Assembly: GCA_025464915.1 (NCBI GenBank)
Contig: JAODNF010000405.1
Location: 1-18,984 of the forward strand
Direction: 5' to 3'
DNA length: 18,984 bases
Origin: Frankiales bacterium
Lineage (GTDB): Bacteria; Actinomycetota; Actinomycetes; Mycobacteriales; SCTD01
Numbering within the stretch: the first letter of the stretch is position 1; the number at the start of each line of letters is the position of its first letter. This document shows positions 1-8,228 of this stretch, piece after piece. A program made the position numbers and the translations under genes. A model generated the notes under the pieces. That model saw only the letters and a list, made by a program, of their open reading frames with translations, was not told where the DNA came from and did not search any database.

Positions 1-96
1 GGTGCGCTTGGCCAGCAGCCAGGTGATACCGGCCCAGTGGGCCAGGCTCCCCTCGCGGGCAGTGGCCAGGGGGAGCTCGTCGGTCGCGGTGCTCAC
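1..96 (-). CDS. Start of an unidentified gene, cut by the window edge
   Basis: Only the first 32 codons are visible. They begin with GTG at 96, which overlaps the TGA of the preceding glycosyltransferase gene as GTGA (93-96), the junction style used throughout this locus. The fragment reads as a polar, acidic N-terminus followed by a stretch containing HWAGITWLLAKR. This could be a cytoplasmic lead-in to a membrane segment, but it is too short to place in a family. The position at the distal end of a Wzy-type polysaccharide operon makes a flippase, another membrane export protein or a further transferase plausible. That is inference from context only. Confidence 0.55.
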   Translation of the reverse strand, partial: MSTATDELPLATAREGSLAHWAGITWLLAKRT

Positions 97-1067
97 AGCA
101 GCAGGCTCCGGTGGCGGACGCTGCCGCGGACGCAGCCCACGACCTCCGCGCTGTCGACAAGGAAGGTGCCGGGAAGGCTCCGCAGGCGGGAACCCGGGAC
201 TGGGTTGCGCCAGGCCCGGTCGACGACCCACGGCGCGACGAGCAGCGCGGTCAGCGGGGATAGCGGCGTCGCGACGAGCCCACCGAGCGCGAGGAGCGTC
301 GCCGGGTGAGTGCGCTTCCAGAAGACGCCGTGGTGCGTCGCGGCCCGCATCTCCGGGTGCCTGCGCAGCACAAGGGGGAGGTCGGTCCACCGGGTGGCGC
401 TGGAGCGGGCGAGGCTGCGGGCCGTCCCCGGGTGCACGTCGTGCAGGACGTAGGCGTCGGGCTCGAACACCCGCTGGCGGCCGAGCTGCGCGAGGACCCG
501 CATCCCGAGATCGGTGTCCTCGCCGCCGTTCCGGAACACCTCGTCGAAGCCGCCGACCGCCTCCAGGTCGGCCCGTGCGTAGAAGGTGTTCGCGGTCTGC
601 ATGAAGCGGGCGTCACGAATGGTGAGGCTCCGTGACCACGGGCCGACCTTGTCCTGCTGGGCCGGGTCGGGGTCGACCTTGCCGACCACGATGACCCCGC
701 CCTGGCGGACGCGCTCGAGACCAGCGCGCAGCCAGCCCGGCGTGGGCTGGCAGTCGTCGTCGGTGAAGGCGAGGTAGGGCGCCCGGGCGGACCGCCAGCC
801 GTCGTTGCGGGCCGCGCCGGGACCGCGGTTCGTGGCGTGCTCGAGCAGGCGCACGTCGAGGGGGCTGGTCTCCACCAGGGCTCGCGTCCGGGCGAGGTCG
901 CCGGAGCCGTCGTCGCTGACGATCACCTCGAAGGGCTCGTCAAGGTCCTGTGCGGCGAGCGCGCCGAGAAGCCGCCCCAGGGCGTCGGGACGGCGGTAGG
1001 TCGCGCACACGACGGACACCGCTGGTGTCACGTCGCTCGACTCCTCACGCTCGTCGCCCCTCGTCAT
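93..1067 (-). CDS. Family 2 glycosyltransferase
   Basis: A 324-residue GT-A fold glycosyltransferase that probably adds one sugar from a nucleotide donor to the lipid-linked repeat unit at the cytoplasmic membrane face. The GT2 core runs from about residue 16: VSVVCATYRRP is the nucleotide-binding start, SDDGSGD follows near 51-57, the metal-binding TDDDC lies at 102-106, and GGEDTDLGMR at 181-190 holds the catalytic ED pair. After residue 230 a hydrophobic, proline-broken stretch (about 255-280) may anchor it to the membrane. The ATG at 1067 overlaps the acyltransferase stop as ATGA, with GGAG a few bases upstream in the preceding gene. Donor and acceptor cannot be told from sequence. The family call is secure. 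Confidence 0.93.
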   Translation of the reverse strand: MTRGDEREESSDVTPAVSVVCATYRRPDALGRLLGALAAQDLDEPFEVIVSDDGSGDLARTRALVETSPLDVRLLEHATNRGPGAARNDGWRSARAPYLAFTDDDCQPTPGWLRAGLERVRQGGVIVVGKVDPDPAQQDKVGPWSRSLTIRDARFMQTANTFYARADLEAVGGFDEVFRNGGEDTDLGMRVLAQLGRQRVFEPDAYVLHDVHPGTARSLARSSATRWTDLPLVLRRHPEMRAATHHGVFWKRTHPATLLALGGLVATPLSPLTALLVAPWVVDRAWRNPVPGSRLRSLPGTFLVDSAEVVGCVRGSVRHRSLLL

Positions 1068-2230
1068 GAGACTCCACGAACGAGAGCCTCGGACCTCGCG
1101 GCCTCGCGGGCCTCGATCCGCCGGCGCAACGCTCGTTCCACGGGCCGCTCGACGAGCTTGTGGAGCGCGAGGGCGAGAGCGAGCGCGACGACGACGACGG
1201 CCGCGAGCACCGGAAGGCCTCGCGCGGTCTGCCTCGTCCCCGGGGCCAGCTCACCGAACAGCTCGATGATCGGCACGTGCACGAGGTAGAAGGCGAAGGA
1301 CGCGCCTCCGAGCAGCACGGGGAGCGGCCGCGCCAGCCAGCAGGGGCGGCCCTCGAGGTCACGGGCGGCGAGGGCTGCGATGAGGCCCGCCACGGGCAGC
1401 AGCAGGATCGCATCGGTGTAGATGTTGCCGAGCGCCGCGTCGCTCCGCGGGCTCTGCGTGAAGTAGAGGCCGCCGACTGCCAGGGCGGCCGCGAGGTAGG
1501 CCAACAGGGAGGCGAGGACGGCCTGCCACAGCGACCAGGCGGGCCGCCACCCGGAGCGCACCGCCCAGCCGAGCACCACTCCGACCACGAACTCCGCGAC
1601 GCGGTAGCCCGGGAAGACGGTCAGTGACAGCAGCGCGTAGCGGTCCCACGCCGCAGCCCGGACGAGCAGGGGTACGACGACGAGCAGGGCCGCGCTGACC
1701 ACCACCGCGCTCACGGCCGCACGGCGACCCGCACGACGGAGCACCGGCACCAGGAAGGGCAGCAGGGCGTAGAAGAACGCCTCGCAGGCCAGGGACCACG
1801 AGGGACCGTTGCCGGCGAAGTACCAGAGCGGCCGGGGCACCCAGGCGTGCACGAGCGCCAGCCCGGCGAGTGCGCGCGGTGCCGTCGTGTCCACGTTGCC
1901 CACCCCGCCCACGATGGGCTCGACCGCCAGGACGACCACGAGGAACGTGAGGGCGTGCAGCGGCCAGACGCGCGCGAACCGTCGGCCGTAGAAGCCGGCC
2001 CGGGTCCGGCGGTCGTCCCACGACCAGGCGAGGACGAAGCCCGACAGCACGAAGAACGCAGTGACGCCCCCGTAGCCGACGACGGCGAAGTGGCGCGTTC
2101 CGGGGATGCTCGCAACGCCGCCCGTGAGGATCGTCGGGGCGAGCGTGTGATGCAGCAGCACGGCACCGGCAGCCAGGAAGCGCAGCCCCGTGAGCGAGTC
2201 GATGCGCGGCGCGTCCGTCGCGGTCGTCAT
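1064..2230 (-). CDS. Acyltransferase family 3 membrane protein
   Basis: A 388-residue polytopic membrane protein of the acyltransferase-3 (OafA/ExoZ-like) family, which transfers acyl groups, usually acetyl, to sugars of surface polysaccharides. The N-terminus shows the family signature: DSLTGLRFLAA followed by the HH pair at residues 27-28, then FFVLSGFVLAW, RRFARVWPLHALT and SWSLACEAFFYALLP, with about ten hydrophobic segments to the end. I chose ATG at 2230 because AAGGGGGA lies about nine bases upstream and the product then begins just before the conserved motif. The reading frame stays open 40 codons further upstream, but that stretch overlaps the kinase gene and is arginine-rich and unlike the family. 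The kinase gene ends 28 bp upstream. It probably decorates the polymer made here; the acyl group and target sugar are unknown. Confidence 0.92.
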   Translation of the reverse strand: MTTATDAPRIDSLTGLRFLAAGAVLLHHTLAPTILTGGVASIPGTRHFAVVGYGGVTAFFVLSGFVLAWSWDDRRTRAGFYGRRFARVWPLHALTFLVVVLAVEPIVGGVGNVDTTAPRALAGLALVHAWVPRPLWYFAGNGPSWSLACEAFFYALLPFLVPVLRRAGRRAAVSAVVVSAALLVVVPLLVRAAAWDRYALLSLTVFPGYRVAEFVVGVVLGWAVRSGWRPAWSLWQAVLASLLAYLAAALAVGGLYFTQSPRSDAALGNIYTDAILLLPVAGLIAALAARDLEGRPCWLARPLPVLLGGASFAFYLVHVPIIELFGELAPGTRQTARGLPVLAAVVVVALALALALHKLVERPVERALRRRIEAREAARSEALVRGVS

Positions 2231-2258
2231 CGTCGAGTTCCCCCTTGCTCCGCGCCGC

Positions 2259-3611
2259 TCACGTCCCCGTGCGGACGCCGGTGCCTGGGTGGTACGCAGC
2301 GTAGTAGCCGGCGGCCGACGAGCGCTTCGTCGCGTTGAGGACCGAGCCAATGACCGGGGCCTGCACGCCGTCGAGCCGCCGGCGGGCCTCGGCGGCCTGC
2401 GCGCGCTGCGTGCGTCCGGCGCGCACCACGAGGATGACGCCCTCGACCTGCGTCGACAGGACGACCGCGTCGGTCACGGGCAGCACCGGTGGCGCGTCGA
2501 GGACGATGACGTCGGCGAAGGCCTGCAGGTCGCTCAGCAGCCGGCCCATGGCCTGCGACCCGACGACCTCGCTGGGGTTCGGCGGCAGCGGTCCGGACGG
2601 CAGCACGATCAGACCGTCCTGCCACACCTGCAGCGCGTCCTCGAGCGCGACCGTCCGGGTGATCACGCTGGTCACGCCGACGGCCCCCTCCAGGCCGAGC
2701 ATCTTCGCGACGCTCGCTCGACGCAGGTCGGCGTCCACGATCGCCGTCCGCTCACCGCTCTGAGCGAGTGCGATGGCGAGGTTCACGGCCGTGGTCGTCT
2801 TGCCCTCTCCCTCCGAGGCCGACGTCACCATAATCACGCGCGGTGGGTTGTCGGGGTCGGCGAAGGTCACGCCCGTCCGCAGGGTGCGGTAGGTCTCGGC
2901 GATCGGGTCGTTGCCCAGAGCCGCAGGCTTCCCACCGCCTCGTAGCCGACGCGGCACGATCCCCAGGACCGGGGCGTGCGTCGAGGCCTCGGTCTGCGCG
3001 CCCGTCTTGACCGACCTGTCGAGCGCGTCCAGGACCAGCGCCAGCAGCACCCCCGCCGCCACGCCGAGCAGCAGGCCGATGACGAGGTTGTAGACCGGAC
3101 GCGGCTCGATCGGCTTGCGGGGGGTCAGGGCGCTGTCGAGGAGCTCGACCTTGATGCGACTGCCCTCCGTGCGCTCCTTCTCGAGGTCGGCGACGGCGTC
3201 CGTCAGAGCCGCGGACACCGCGTCGGCGAGCGAGCGAGCGCGCACCGGATCGTGGTCGGTGGCGCTCACGTCGATGACGAGCTTGTCCGTCTCGGGTGCG
3301 GCGCTGATCTTGTGGCGCAGGACCTCCGCCGACTCGGGCAGGTTGAGCCGCTGCTTCACGACGAACGCGAGCTTGCGGGACGTGGCGATGTCGGCGTAGG
3401 TCGGGAGCAACTGGCTGGTCAGCTGCACGCCGGCGCTGCTCTGCTGGCTGGACGCGGACGCGGGCACGCTGACCAGCACGGTGGCGTCCGCGCGGTACAT
3501 CTTCGCCGTGTGATGCGTCAGCGCCAGCGCTCCGACGAGACCCGCCACCAGGCAGAGCACGACGGCGATCGCGCGACGACGCAGCACGTGCAGAAGGGCT
3601 ACGACGTCCAT
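2259..3611 (-). CDS. Wzz domain fused to a BY-type tyrosine kinase (chain-length control)
   Basis: A 450-residue polysaccharide co-polymerase/tyrosine autokinase of the Wzc/CapAB type that controls chain length and export. Helix 1 lies at about 14-32, an extracytoplasmic Wzz domain at 35-170 and helix 2 at 173-196. The cytoplasmic kinase follows: ETYRTLRTG at 239-247, Walker A SASEGEGKTT at 264-273, Walker A' IVDADLR at 291-297, LPPNPSEVVGS near 342, and Walker B VIVLDAPP at 368-375. The tail has only three tyrosines (436, 437, 440), fewer than many relatives. Unlike the Firmicutes CpsC/CpsD pair, transmembrane and kinase parts are in one chain. AGGAG lies 8 bp before the ATG at 3611. No partner phosphatase gene is in view. 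Confidence 0.94.
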   Translation of the reverse strand: MDVVALLHVLRRRAIAVVLCLVAGLVGALALTHHTAKMYRADATVLVSVPASASSQQSSAGVQLTSQLLPTYADIATSRKLAFVVKQRLNLPESAEVLRHKISAAPETDKLVIDVSATDHDPVRARSLADAVSAALTDAVADLEKERTEGSRIKVELLDSALTPRKPIEPRPVYNLVIGLLLGVAAGVLLALVLDALDRSVKTGAQTEASTHAPVLGIVPRRLRGGGKPAALGNDPIAETYRTLRTGVTFADPDNPPRVIMVTSASEGEGKTTTAVNLAIALAQSGERTAIVDADLRRASVAKMLGLEGAVGVTSVITRTVALEDALQVWQDGLIVLPSGPLPPNPSEVVGSQAMGRLLSDLQAFADVIVLDAPPVLPVTDAVVLSTQVEGVILVVRAGRTQRAQAAEARRRLDGVQAPVIGSVLNATKRSSAAGYYAAYHPGTGVRTGT

Positions 3612-3742
3612 CAGGAGGGCTCCTCGGTGACGCGGTGGGTCGGGGAAGGGGCGCGGCCTGCGCCTCTCGGTGCGGTGCGAGGCCTGAGTCTGTCAGGAGC
3701 AGGCCGGCCGGTGGTCCGCAACGCCGGGGACCGCGCTGTCAT
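3611..3742 (-). CDS. Possible 43-codon ORF bridging the GT4 and kinase genes
   Basis: An ATG-started 43-codon reading frame fills the whole gap between the GT4 gene and the kinase gene. Its ATG overlaps the upstream TGA (ATGA, 3739-3742) and its TGA shares a base with the downstream ATG (TGATG, 3609-3613). The product would be rich in Arg, Pro, Thr and Ala with no recognisable domain, signal or helix. Roughly three quarters of its codons end in G or C, lower than the neighbouring genes appear, and it uses AGA and AGG, which argues against a long-selected protein. It may instead be a translated spacer that keeps ribosomes moving into the kinase start, or chance. The kinase ribosome-binding site lies inside it. 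Confidence 0.25.
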   Translation of the reverse strand: MTARSPALRTTGRPAPDRLRPRTAPRGAGRAPSPTHRVTEEPS

Positions 3743-4911
3743 GACGGTCCGCCGAACAGCAGGCGGTCGAGCTTCGCGACCTCGCCCTGCATGGTGAACC
3801 GCTCCTTGACCCGGGCCCGGGAGGCGGTCGCCAGCGCCGCTCGCCGGTCGGGGTTGCGGAGCAGCTCCAGCAGCGCGTCGGCCAGCGCCTGCGGGTCGTC
3901 GGGCGGGACGAGGACCCCGCAGCCGTCGCGCAGCATCTCGGGGATCGCGACGACGTCGCTGCCGACGACCGGGACGGACCGGGCCATGGCCTCCTTGATG
4001 ACGACGGGCATGGAGTCGCGGTCGCCGTCCGACGCGATGCGCGCAGGGAGGCAGAACACGGCAGCCCCCGCGATGCGCGCGAGCGACTCCTCGTGGGGAA
4101 GGCTGCCTAACAGGCGTACGCGGTCCTGGAGGCCGAGCTCGTCCACCAGTCGCTGCAGCGGCTCTCGCTCCGCCCCGTCCCCGATGATGTCGACCCGAAG
4201 GTCGGGGACCGATGGCGCGATCAGGCCGGCCGCCCGGACGAGGGTGTCGAGTCCCTTCTTCTCCACCAGGCGGCCGACGGTCACGACGTGGGCGCTCCCG
4301 GCGGACTCCCAGCTGTCGGGGAGGTCGACTCCGCAGATGACGAGAGCTACGGGTCGTGCCAGTCCCAGGTGCTCGCGCATCCACGCCAGGTTGTAGTCGC
4401 ACACGGTCACGAGCCGGTCTGCCGTGCGCAGCTTGTGCTCCAGGTAGCGCTGCTTCGAGAAGATGTCCTTCGCGTGCAGGGTCACCGACCACGGGATGCC
4501 CGTCAGCAGGGACAGCAGGCGGGCCGCTGCGGCGCCCGACCACGCGAAGTGCGCGTGCAGGGCCGTGCTGCCGTGCCGGCGGACTGCTCCGACGACGAGC
4601 GGCAGCAGCCGCCACGGCACCTGCTCCGGCTTCGTACCCATCTCCCCCCGCATGCGCCGGACGTCGACGAGGAAGCGTGCGTAGCGGATCGGGTGCCGCG
4701 CGCCCAGGCCGAGGTGGCTCGCGACCAGAGCGACCCTGCCCGGGTGCAGGTCGCAGAGGTAGACGGTGGCGTCGTCGCGCTCGGCCCCCTCTTCGATCGA
4801 CACGACCTGCACCCGCACGCCCCGGCGACGAAGCTCCGCGATCTCCCCCGTGACGAAGGTCTGTGACAGCTGGACGTGCTTGGTCAGGACGTAGGTGACG
4901 GCGCGGGTCAT
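3739..4911 (-). CDS. Family 4 glycosyltransferase, WcaL/AmsK-like
   Basis: A 390-residue GT-B glycosyltransferase, likely a retaining enzyme adding a sugar to the repeat unit at the inner membrane face. The N-terminal domain has the arrangement seen in colanic-acid and amylovoran transferases: LSQTFVTGEI near 15, HAHFAWSGAAAARL, then TGIPWSVTLHAKDIF and VCDYN. The C-terminal domain holds VTVGRLVEKKGLDTL and DIIGDGAERE, then RDSMPVVIKEAM. That last stretch is the GT4 EX7E motif with Asp replacing the first Glu. The ATG at 4911 overlaps the preceding TGA as ATGA; the frame is open 40 codons further upstream but that part lies inside the preceding GT2 gene. Family call firm, sugar unknown. Confidence 0.93.
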   Translation of the reverse strand: MTRAVTYVLTKHVQLSQTFVTGEIAELRRRGVRVQVVSIEEGAERDDATVYLCDLHPGRVALVASHLGLGARHPIRYARFLVDVRRMRGEMGTKPEQVPWRLLPLVVGAVRRHGSTALHAHFAWSGAAAARLLSLLTGIPWSVTLHAKDIFSKQRYLEHKLRTADRLVTVCDYNLAWMREHLGLARPVALVICGVDLPDSWESAGSAHVVTVGRLVEKKGLDTLVRAAGLIAPSVPDLRVDIIGDGAEREPLQRLVDELGLQDRVRLLGSLPHEESLARIAGAAVFCLPARIASDGDRDSMPVVIKEAMARSVPVVGSDVVAIPEMLRDGCGVLVPPDDPQALADALLELLRNPDRRAALATASRARVKERFTMQGEVAKLDRLLFGGPS

Positions 4912-5744
4912 GCCGACCGCACTCTCTCCACGGCACGCGCCACGCGCACGTTGAAGGACCAGTCCAGGACACAGGCCAGCACGCCCCAGACCGGTCCTAC
5001 GTCGTACCCCGCCCGCTGCGCCCGTCGCCACATCCCTCGGGTGAGCCGGCGCGAGGGGACGGGTCGGTCCTTCCAGCGCTCGGCCTGGCGAGGGATCCCG
5101 CTCACCAGGCGGTCCACCTTCACCCTCAGCTCGCGGAGGTCGCGGGCAGGGTGCGTGATCAGGGCCTTCGGCGTGTAGACCAGTCGCGCGCCCGACTGCG
5201 CCACGACCCTGCGACAGAACTCGGCGTCACCACCTGTGCGGAGGGTCGCGTCGAAGCGCGCCTCGACCAGCACGGCACCGCGGACGGCGAGGTTGCACGT
5301 CGCGGCGTAGCCGTCGCGGGCGACGTAGACGTCCTGGTTCAGGTGCCGGCAGGCGTCAACCCACTCTGCGGGCGTCGGCCGGTCCCGTCGGAAGGTGAAC
5401 GTGACACCGCCTCCGGAGAGCTCCGCGTCGGCGAGAGCGGACAGGTGCTCGGGGATCCAGCTGTCCGTGGCGACGCAGTCGGCATCGGTGAACAGGACGA
5501 CATCGGGCCGATCGGGCATCACGAGGTCGAGCGCCGCGTTGCGCGCCGCGTAGCTGCCGCCGTTCGTGGGCAGGACGACGACCTCTGCCCCGCCCTCCCT
5601 GGCCGTCTCGACCGTGGCGGGGTGACCGCCGTCGACGGCCACCACGACCCGTGGCCGTTCAGGGATCACCGCGAGAGAGGACAGCAGCGTCGCGAGCGAG
5701 CTCGTCTCGCGGAAGGCAGGTACGACGACGACGAGGCTCGTCAT
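4908..5744 (-). CDS. Family 2 glycosyltransferase
   Basis: A 278-residue GT-A glycosyltransferase. It opens with TSLVVVVPAFRET, continues through VVVAVDGG near 33-40, YAARNAAL at 65-72 and the metal-binding LFTDADC at 84-90, and has TGGDAEFCRRV in place of the more usual ED-containing loop. The C-terminal part is basic and ends in a hydrophobic patch (GVLACVLDWSF) that may sit on the membrane. The ATG at 5744 overlaps the Wzy-like gene's stop (ATGA, 5741-5744) and the gene's own stop overlaps the next start the same way, so three consecutive genes are probably translationally coupled. The transferred sugar cannot be deduced. Confidence 0.92.
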   Translation of the reverse strand: MTSLVVVVPAFRETSSLATLLSSLAVIPERPRVVVAVDGGHPATVETAREGGAEVVVLPTNGGSYAARNAALDLVMPDRPDVVLFTDADCVATDSWIPEHLSALADAELSGGGVTFTFRRDRPTPAEWVDACRHLNQDVYVARDGYAATCNLAVRGAVLVEARFDATLRTGGDAEFCRRVVAQSGARLVYTPKALITHPARDLRELRVKVDRLVSGIPRQAERWKDRPVPSRRLTRGMWRRAQRAGYDVGPVWGVLACVLDWSFNVRVARAVERVRSA

Positions 5745-7138
5745 GCCGGCACCGCGGTCCTGGTGCGCTGGAGCAGACCGGCGACGACAGCAACGGCAAA
5801 CCACCAGAGCTCGCCCTGCTGGGTCAGCAGCGCCACCGTCAGGCCGTCGAGGGCCACCGCCGCGACGGCGATCGCCCACGCCTGGCTCAGGACGTCGAAC
5901 CCACGGCGGGCCGTTGCCGCGACGAGAAGGGCCACCACCCCGACGTAGGCGAGCAGTGCCAGCAGGCCGGCCGCCAGGTAGATGAGCGCGAACTGGCTGT
6001 CGATGCTCTTGAGCGACGTGCGGTTGCTGGTCGAGGCGTCCACGCCGGCCTGGCCCTGATCGAGATCTGCCTCCTTGCCCAGCAGCGAGAACTGCGCTGG
6101 GTCGAGGACGACGTCGAGGATCTTGAAGCGGTACTGGGCCGAGGCCGCCTCGCGCGAGTCCGCAGCGGAGCTGCTGTTGCGCAGGTCGGAGACCGTCGAG
6201 AGGACCGAGGTCGTGCTGCTCAGACCGAGGACGAGGACGAGCAGCACGGCGAGGCGCCGGACGTCGATCCTGGAGGCCCCCAGGACCAGCAGCAGCACCG
6301 CACCGCCTGCTGCAGCGACCATGGGACCGCGACTCAGCGTGCTGGTGAGCGCCACGCCGATGAGGCCGACCCCGGTGAGCCAGAACCACCGCTGGGCACC
6401 GGTCGCCGTGAGGTAGAGCCCGAGGGCCAGCACCACGGCGATGACGAGGAACAGCCCCAGCGCGATCGGATGGCCGAAGCTCGCCTCAGCCCGGACCGTC
6501 CCGAAGCGGTACTCCGACTTGGCCCACTGGCCTGCCTGGTAGGTGGGGCGGACGAAGGTGAAGAAGGGGTTCTGACCGGTCGCGTGCTCGCTGAGGGCGA
6601 AGACCGACAGCACCATGGCGACCGCGACCGTGGCGACGGCGGCCAGCCTCGCCCGGTCTGCGGACGAGACGAGCAACCGACCGACCAGGTACGGCAGGGC
6701 ACTCGACAGCAGGGTGCCGGCTGCTGCACCGACGCCACGACCGAAGTTCAGGACGAGAGCGAGCGCCGGGAGCAGGAAGTAGGTGCCGACGACCCAGTCG
6801 AGCACGACGGGCCGGAGCGCGCGCTGCCCGCCGAGCGCCGCCGGCAGGGCCAGCAGGCACAGCGCCGCGACCGGGGTGAGCGCGAGCGAGCGGGTGACGT
6901 AGCGCCCGTCGTAGTAAGGGATCGCGGCCCCCGCGACCAGCAGCACGACCAGGGCGGCTCGCGGCCGCGATGCCGCTGCCCTGGCCAGGACGACCGCGAC
7001 CAGGACGACGGACACGAGGACGGGCTGCACCTTGACCCGACCGCTGGCGATCAGCAGCACGAGCAGCGGCACCAGCACCGTCAGGGCCGGACCCAGCAGG
7101 CTCGGCCGGTGCGCGAGGCGCTCGCTGACGGACGCCAT
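5741..7138 (-). CDS. O-antigen polymerase/ligase family membrane protein (Wzy-like)
   Basis: A 465-residue polytopic membrane protein with about 11-12 hydrophobic segments and one large extracytoplasmic loop in the second half, the layout of Wzy polymerases and WaaL ligases. The loop region contains SEHATGQNPFFTF, then YRFGTVRAEASFGHPIALG, matching the family's short R...G.F.HP..LG signature; LTSTLSRGPMVA follows in a later helix. Between about residues 325 and 390 is a polar loop rich in Ser, Asp and Ala. It is the only polymerase candidate in the locus, so it probably joins lipid-linked repeat units outside the membrane, working with the Wzc-like kinase. The ATG at 7138 shares a base with the preceding stop (TGATG). 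A ligase role cannot be excluded. Confidence 0.88.
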   Translation of the reverse strand: MASVSERLAHRPSLLGPALTVLVPLLVLLIASGRVKVQPVLVSVVLVAVVLARAAASRPRAALVVLLVAGAAIPYYDGRYVTRSLALTPVAALCLLALPAALGGQRALRPVVLDWVVGTYFLLPALALVLNFGRGVGAAAGTLLSSALPYLVGRLLVSSADRARLAAVATVAVAMVLSVFALSEHATGQNPFFTFVRPTYQAGQWAKSEYRFGTVRAEASFGHPIALGLFLVIAVVLALGLYLTATGAQRWFWLTGVGLIGVALTSTLSRGPMVAAAGGAVLLLVLGASRIDVRRLAVLLVLVLGLSSTTSVLSTVSDLRNSSSAADSREAASAQYRFKILDVVLDPAQFSLLGKEADLDQGQAGVDASTSNRTSLKSIDSQFALIYLAAGLLALLAYVGVVALLVAATARRGFDVLSQAWAIAVAAVALDGLTVALLTQQGELWWFAVAVVAGLLQRTRTAVPA

Positions 7139-8205
7139 CAGGCGCTCGCCAGGTAGCGCGTCAGGAGCCGGTCGGCCACGGCCGGCCAGTCGCGGTGCGC
7201 GAGGTCCGCGGGAACGGCACGACGTCCGCCGGCAGCAGCGGCGAGCACCGCGGCCCGGGTCTCGGAGGGCGTCATCACCGTGACGACACCCGGTCGGCTG
7301 TCGAGCCCGGGGAGCGCGGTGGCGACCACGGGCAGGCCGGACGCCTCGTACTCGCTGAGCTTCATGGGGTCCATACTGCGCGTGAGCGCGTCGACGTGGT
7401 GCAGAACGAGCCCGACAGCGGCGCGGGCCAGCAGCGCGGGGACGGCCCGCTTCGGGACCACGCCGAGGCTGAGGAGCGGGCCGCTGGCGACCCTGTCGTG
7501 GAGCTCGGGCTGAACGGGACCCGCCAGCACGACGGGCATCGCGTCGGCCGCCGCCTCGACGAGGTCCAGGTCGACGCGGTCCGAGACGGAGCCCAGGTAG
7601 ACCGCGAAGGGCGCCTCGGGGAGCACCGGCAGCGAGGCGGCCGGCGGGGTGGTGTGGGCGCCCAGGTGGACACCGTTCTGCTCCACGACCACCTTGAGAC
7701 CGAAGTCGTCGCGGAGCCGCTCCGCCAGCGTCTCGGAGACCGCCGTGACCGCACCGACACGCCGCGCTGCCGCGTAGCCGGCCTCGATGCGGTGCGCGAC
7801 GGGCTGAGCCGGCCCGAGGTGCCGCCAGTCGTCGACGGCGTCGAAGGCCGTCGGCCCCCTGGTCAGGTGCGCCAGGAGGGGGACCGCGAGGGGCGTCGCC
7901 GCCACGGCCAGCGGCTCGGACGTACCGAGAGCCCGCCGCACGACCCGACCGGTCGCCCGCCACAGCAGCGCGTCGACCGGCGAGGAAGCACGGCGCCCGG
8001 CCACGTGCAGGGACCACGAGTGCACCCCGTCGATCCAGGAGGGCTGCTCCGACAGGGAAGGGCGACCGAAGCGCGGGTAGTCGACGACGTCGAGGCGCCC
8101 GACCCGGGGATCGTCCCGCCAGGCCGCGACGACGGCCGCCCAGCGCGTGCCGATCGCCTCGAGGTCGGCGAAGCGGCTGCCCAGAACCACCACCACGTCC
8201 GTCAC
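7138..8205 (-). CDS. TuaH-like GT-B glycosyltransferase
   Basis: A 355-residue GT-B protein resembling the TuaH/GumK-like group of group-1 glycosyltransferases. The evidence is FDAVDDWRHL near 121-130 (the family's Y/F-D-x-x-D-D motif), TAVSETLAERL, VEQNGVHLG, FAVYLGSVSDRVDLDLV at the start of the second domain, VPALLARAAVGLVLHH, and SMDPMKLSEYEASGLPVVAT, where the KLSEYEA stretch contacts the donor in relatives. The start is GTG at 8205, preceded by GGCAGG about seven bases upstream; the upstream open frame is arginine/proline-rich and overlaps the divergent gene, so I rejected it. It probably adds one sugar to the repeat unit. It heads the second minus-strand run. Confidence 0.88.
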   Translation of the reverse strand: MTDVVVVLGSRFADLEAIGTRWAAVVAAWRDDPRVGRLDVVDYPRFGRPSLSEQPSWIDGVHSWSLHVAGRRASSPVDALLWRATGRVVRRALGTSEPLAVAATPLAVPLLAHLTRGPTAFDAVDDWRHLGPAQPVAHRIEAGYAAARRVGAVTAVSETLAERLRDDFGLKVVVEQNGVHLGAHTTPPAASLPVLPEAPFAVYLGSVSDRVDLDLVEAAADAMPVVLAGPVQPELHDRVASGPLLSLGVVPKRAVPALLARAAVGLVLHHVDALTRSMDPMKLSEYEASGLPVVATALPGLDSRPGVVTVMTPSETRAAVLAAAAGGRRAVPADLAHRDWPAVADRLLTRYLASA

Positions 8206-8228
8206 GCCGCACCTGCCAGGATGCGGCC
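8206..8228. promoter_or_regulatory. 23-bp divergent gap with back-to-back ribosome-binding sites
   Basis: This is the entire space between the TuaH-like gene (GTG at 8205, minus) and the GT2 gene (ATG at 8229, plus). AGGA at 8218-8221 serves the plus gene and, on the other strand, GGCAGG at about 8212-8217 serves the minus gene. There is no room for two promoters, so each must be transcribed from within the opposing coding region or reached by read-through, and the 5' leaders would be antisense to each other. Confidence 0.6.
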
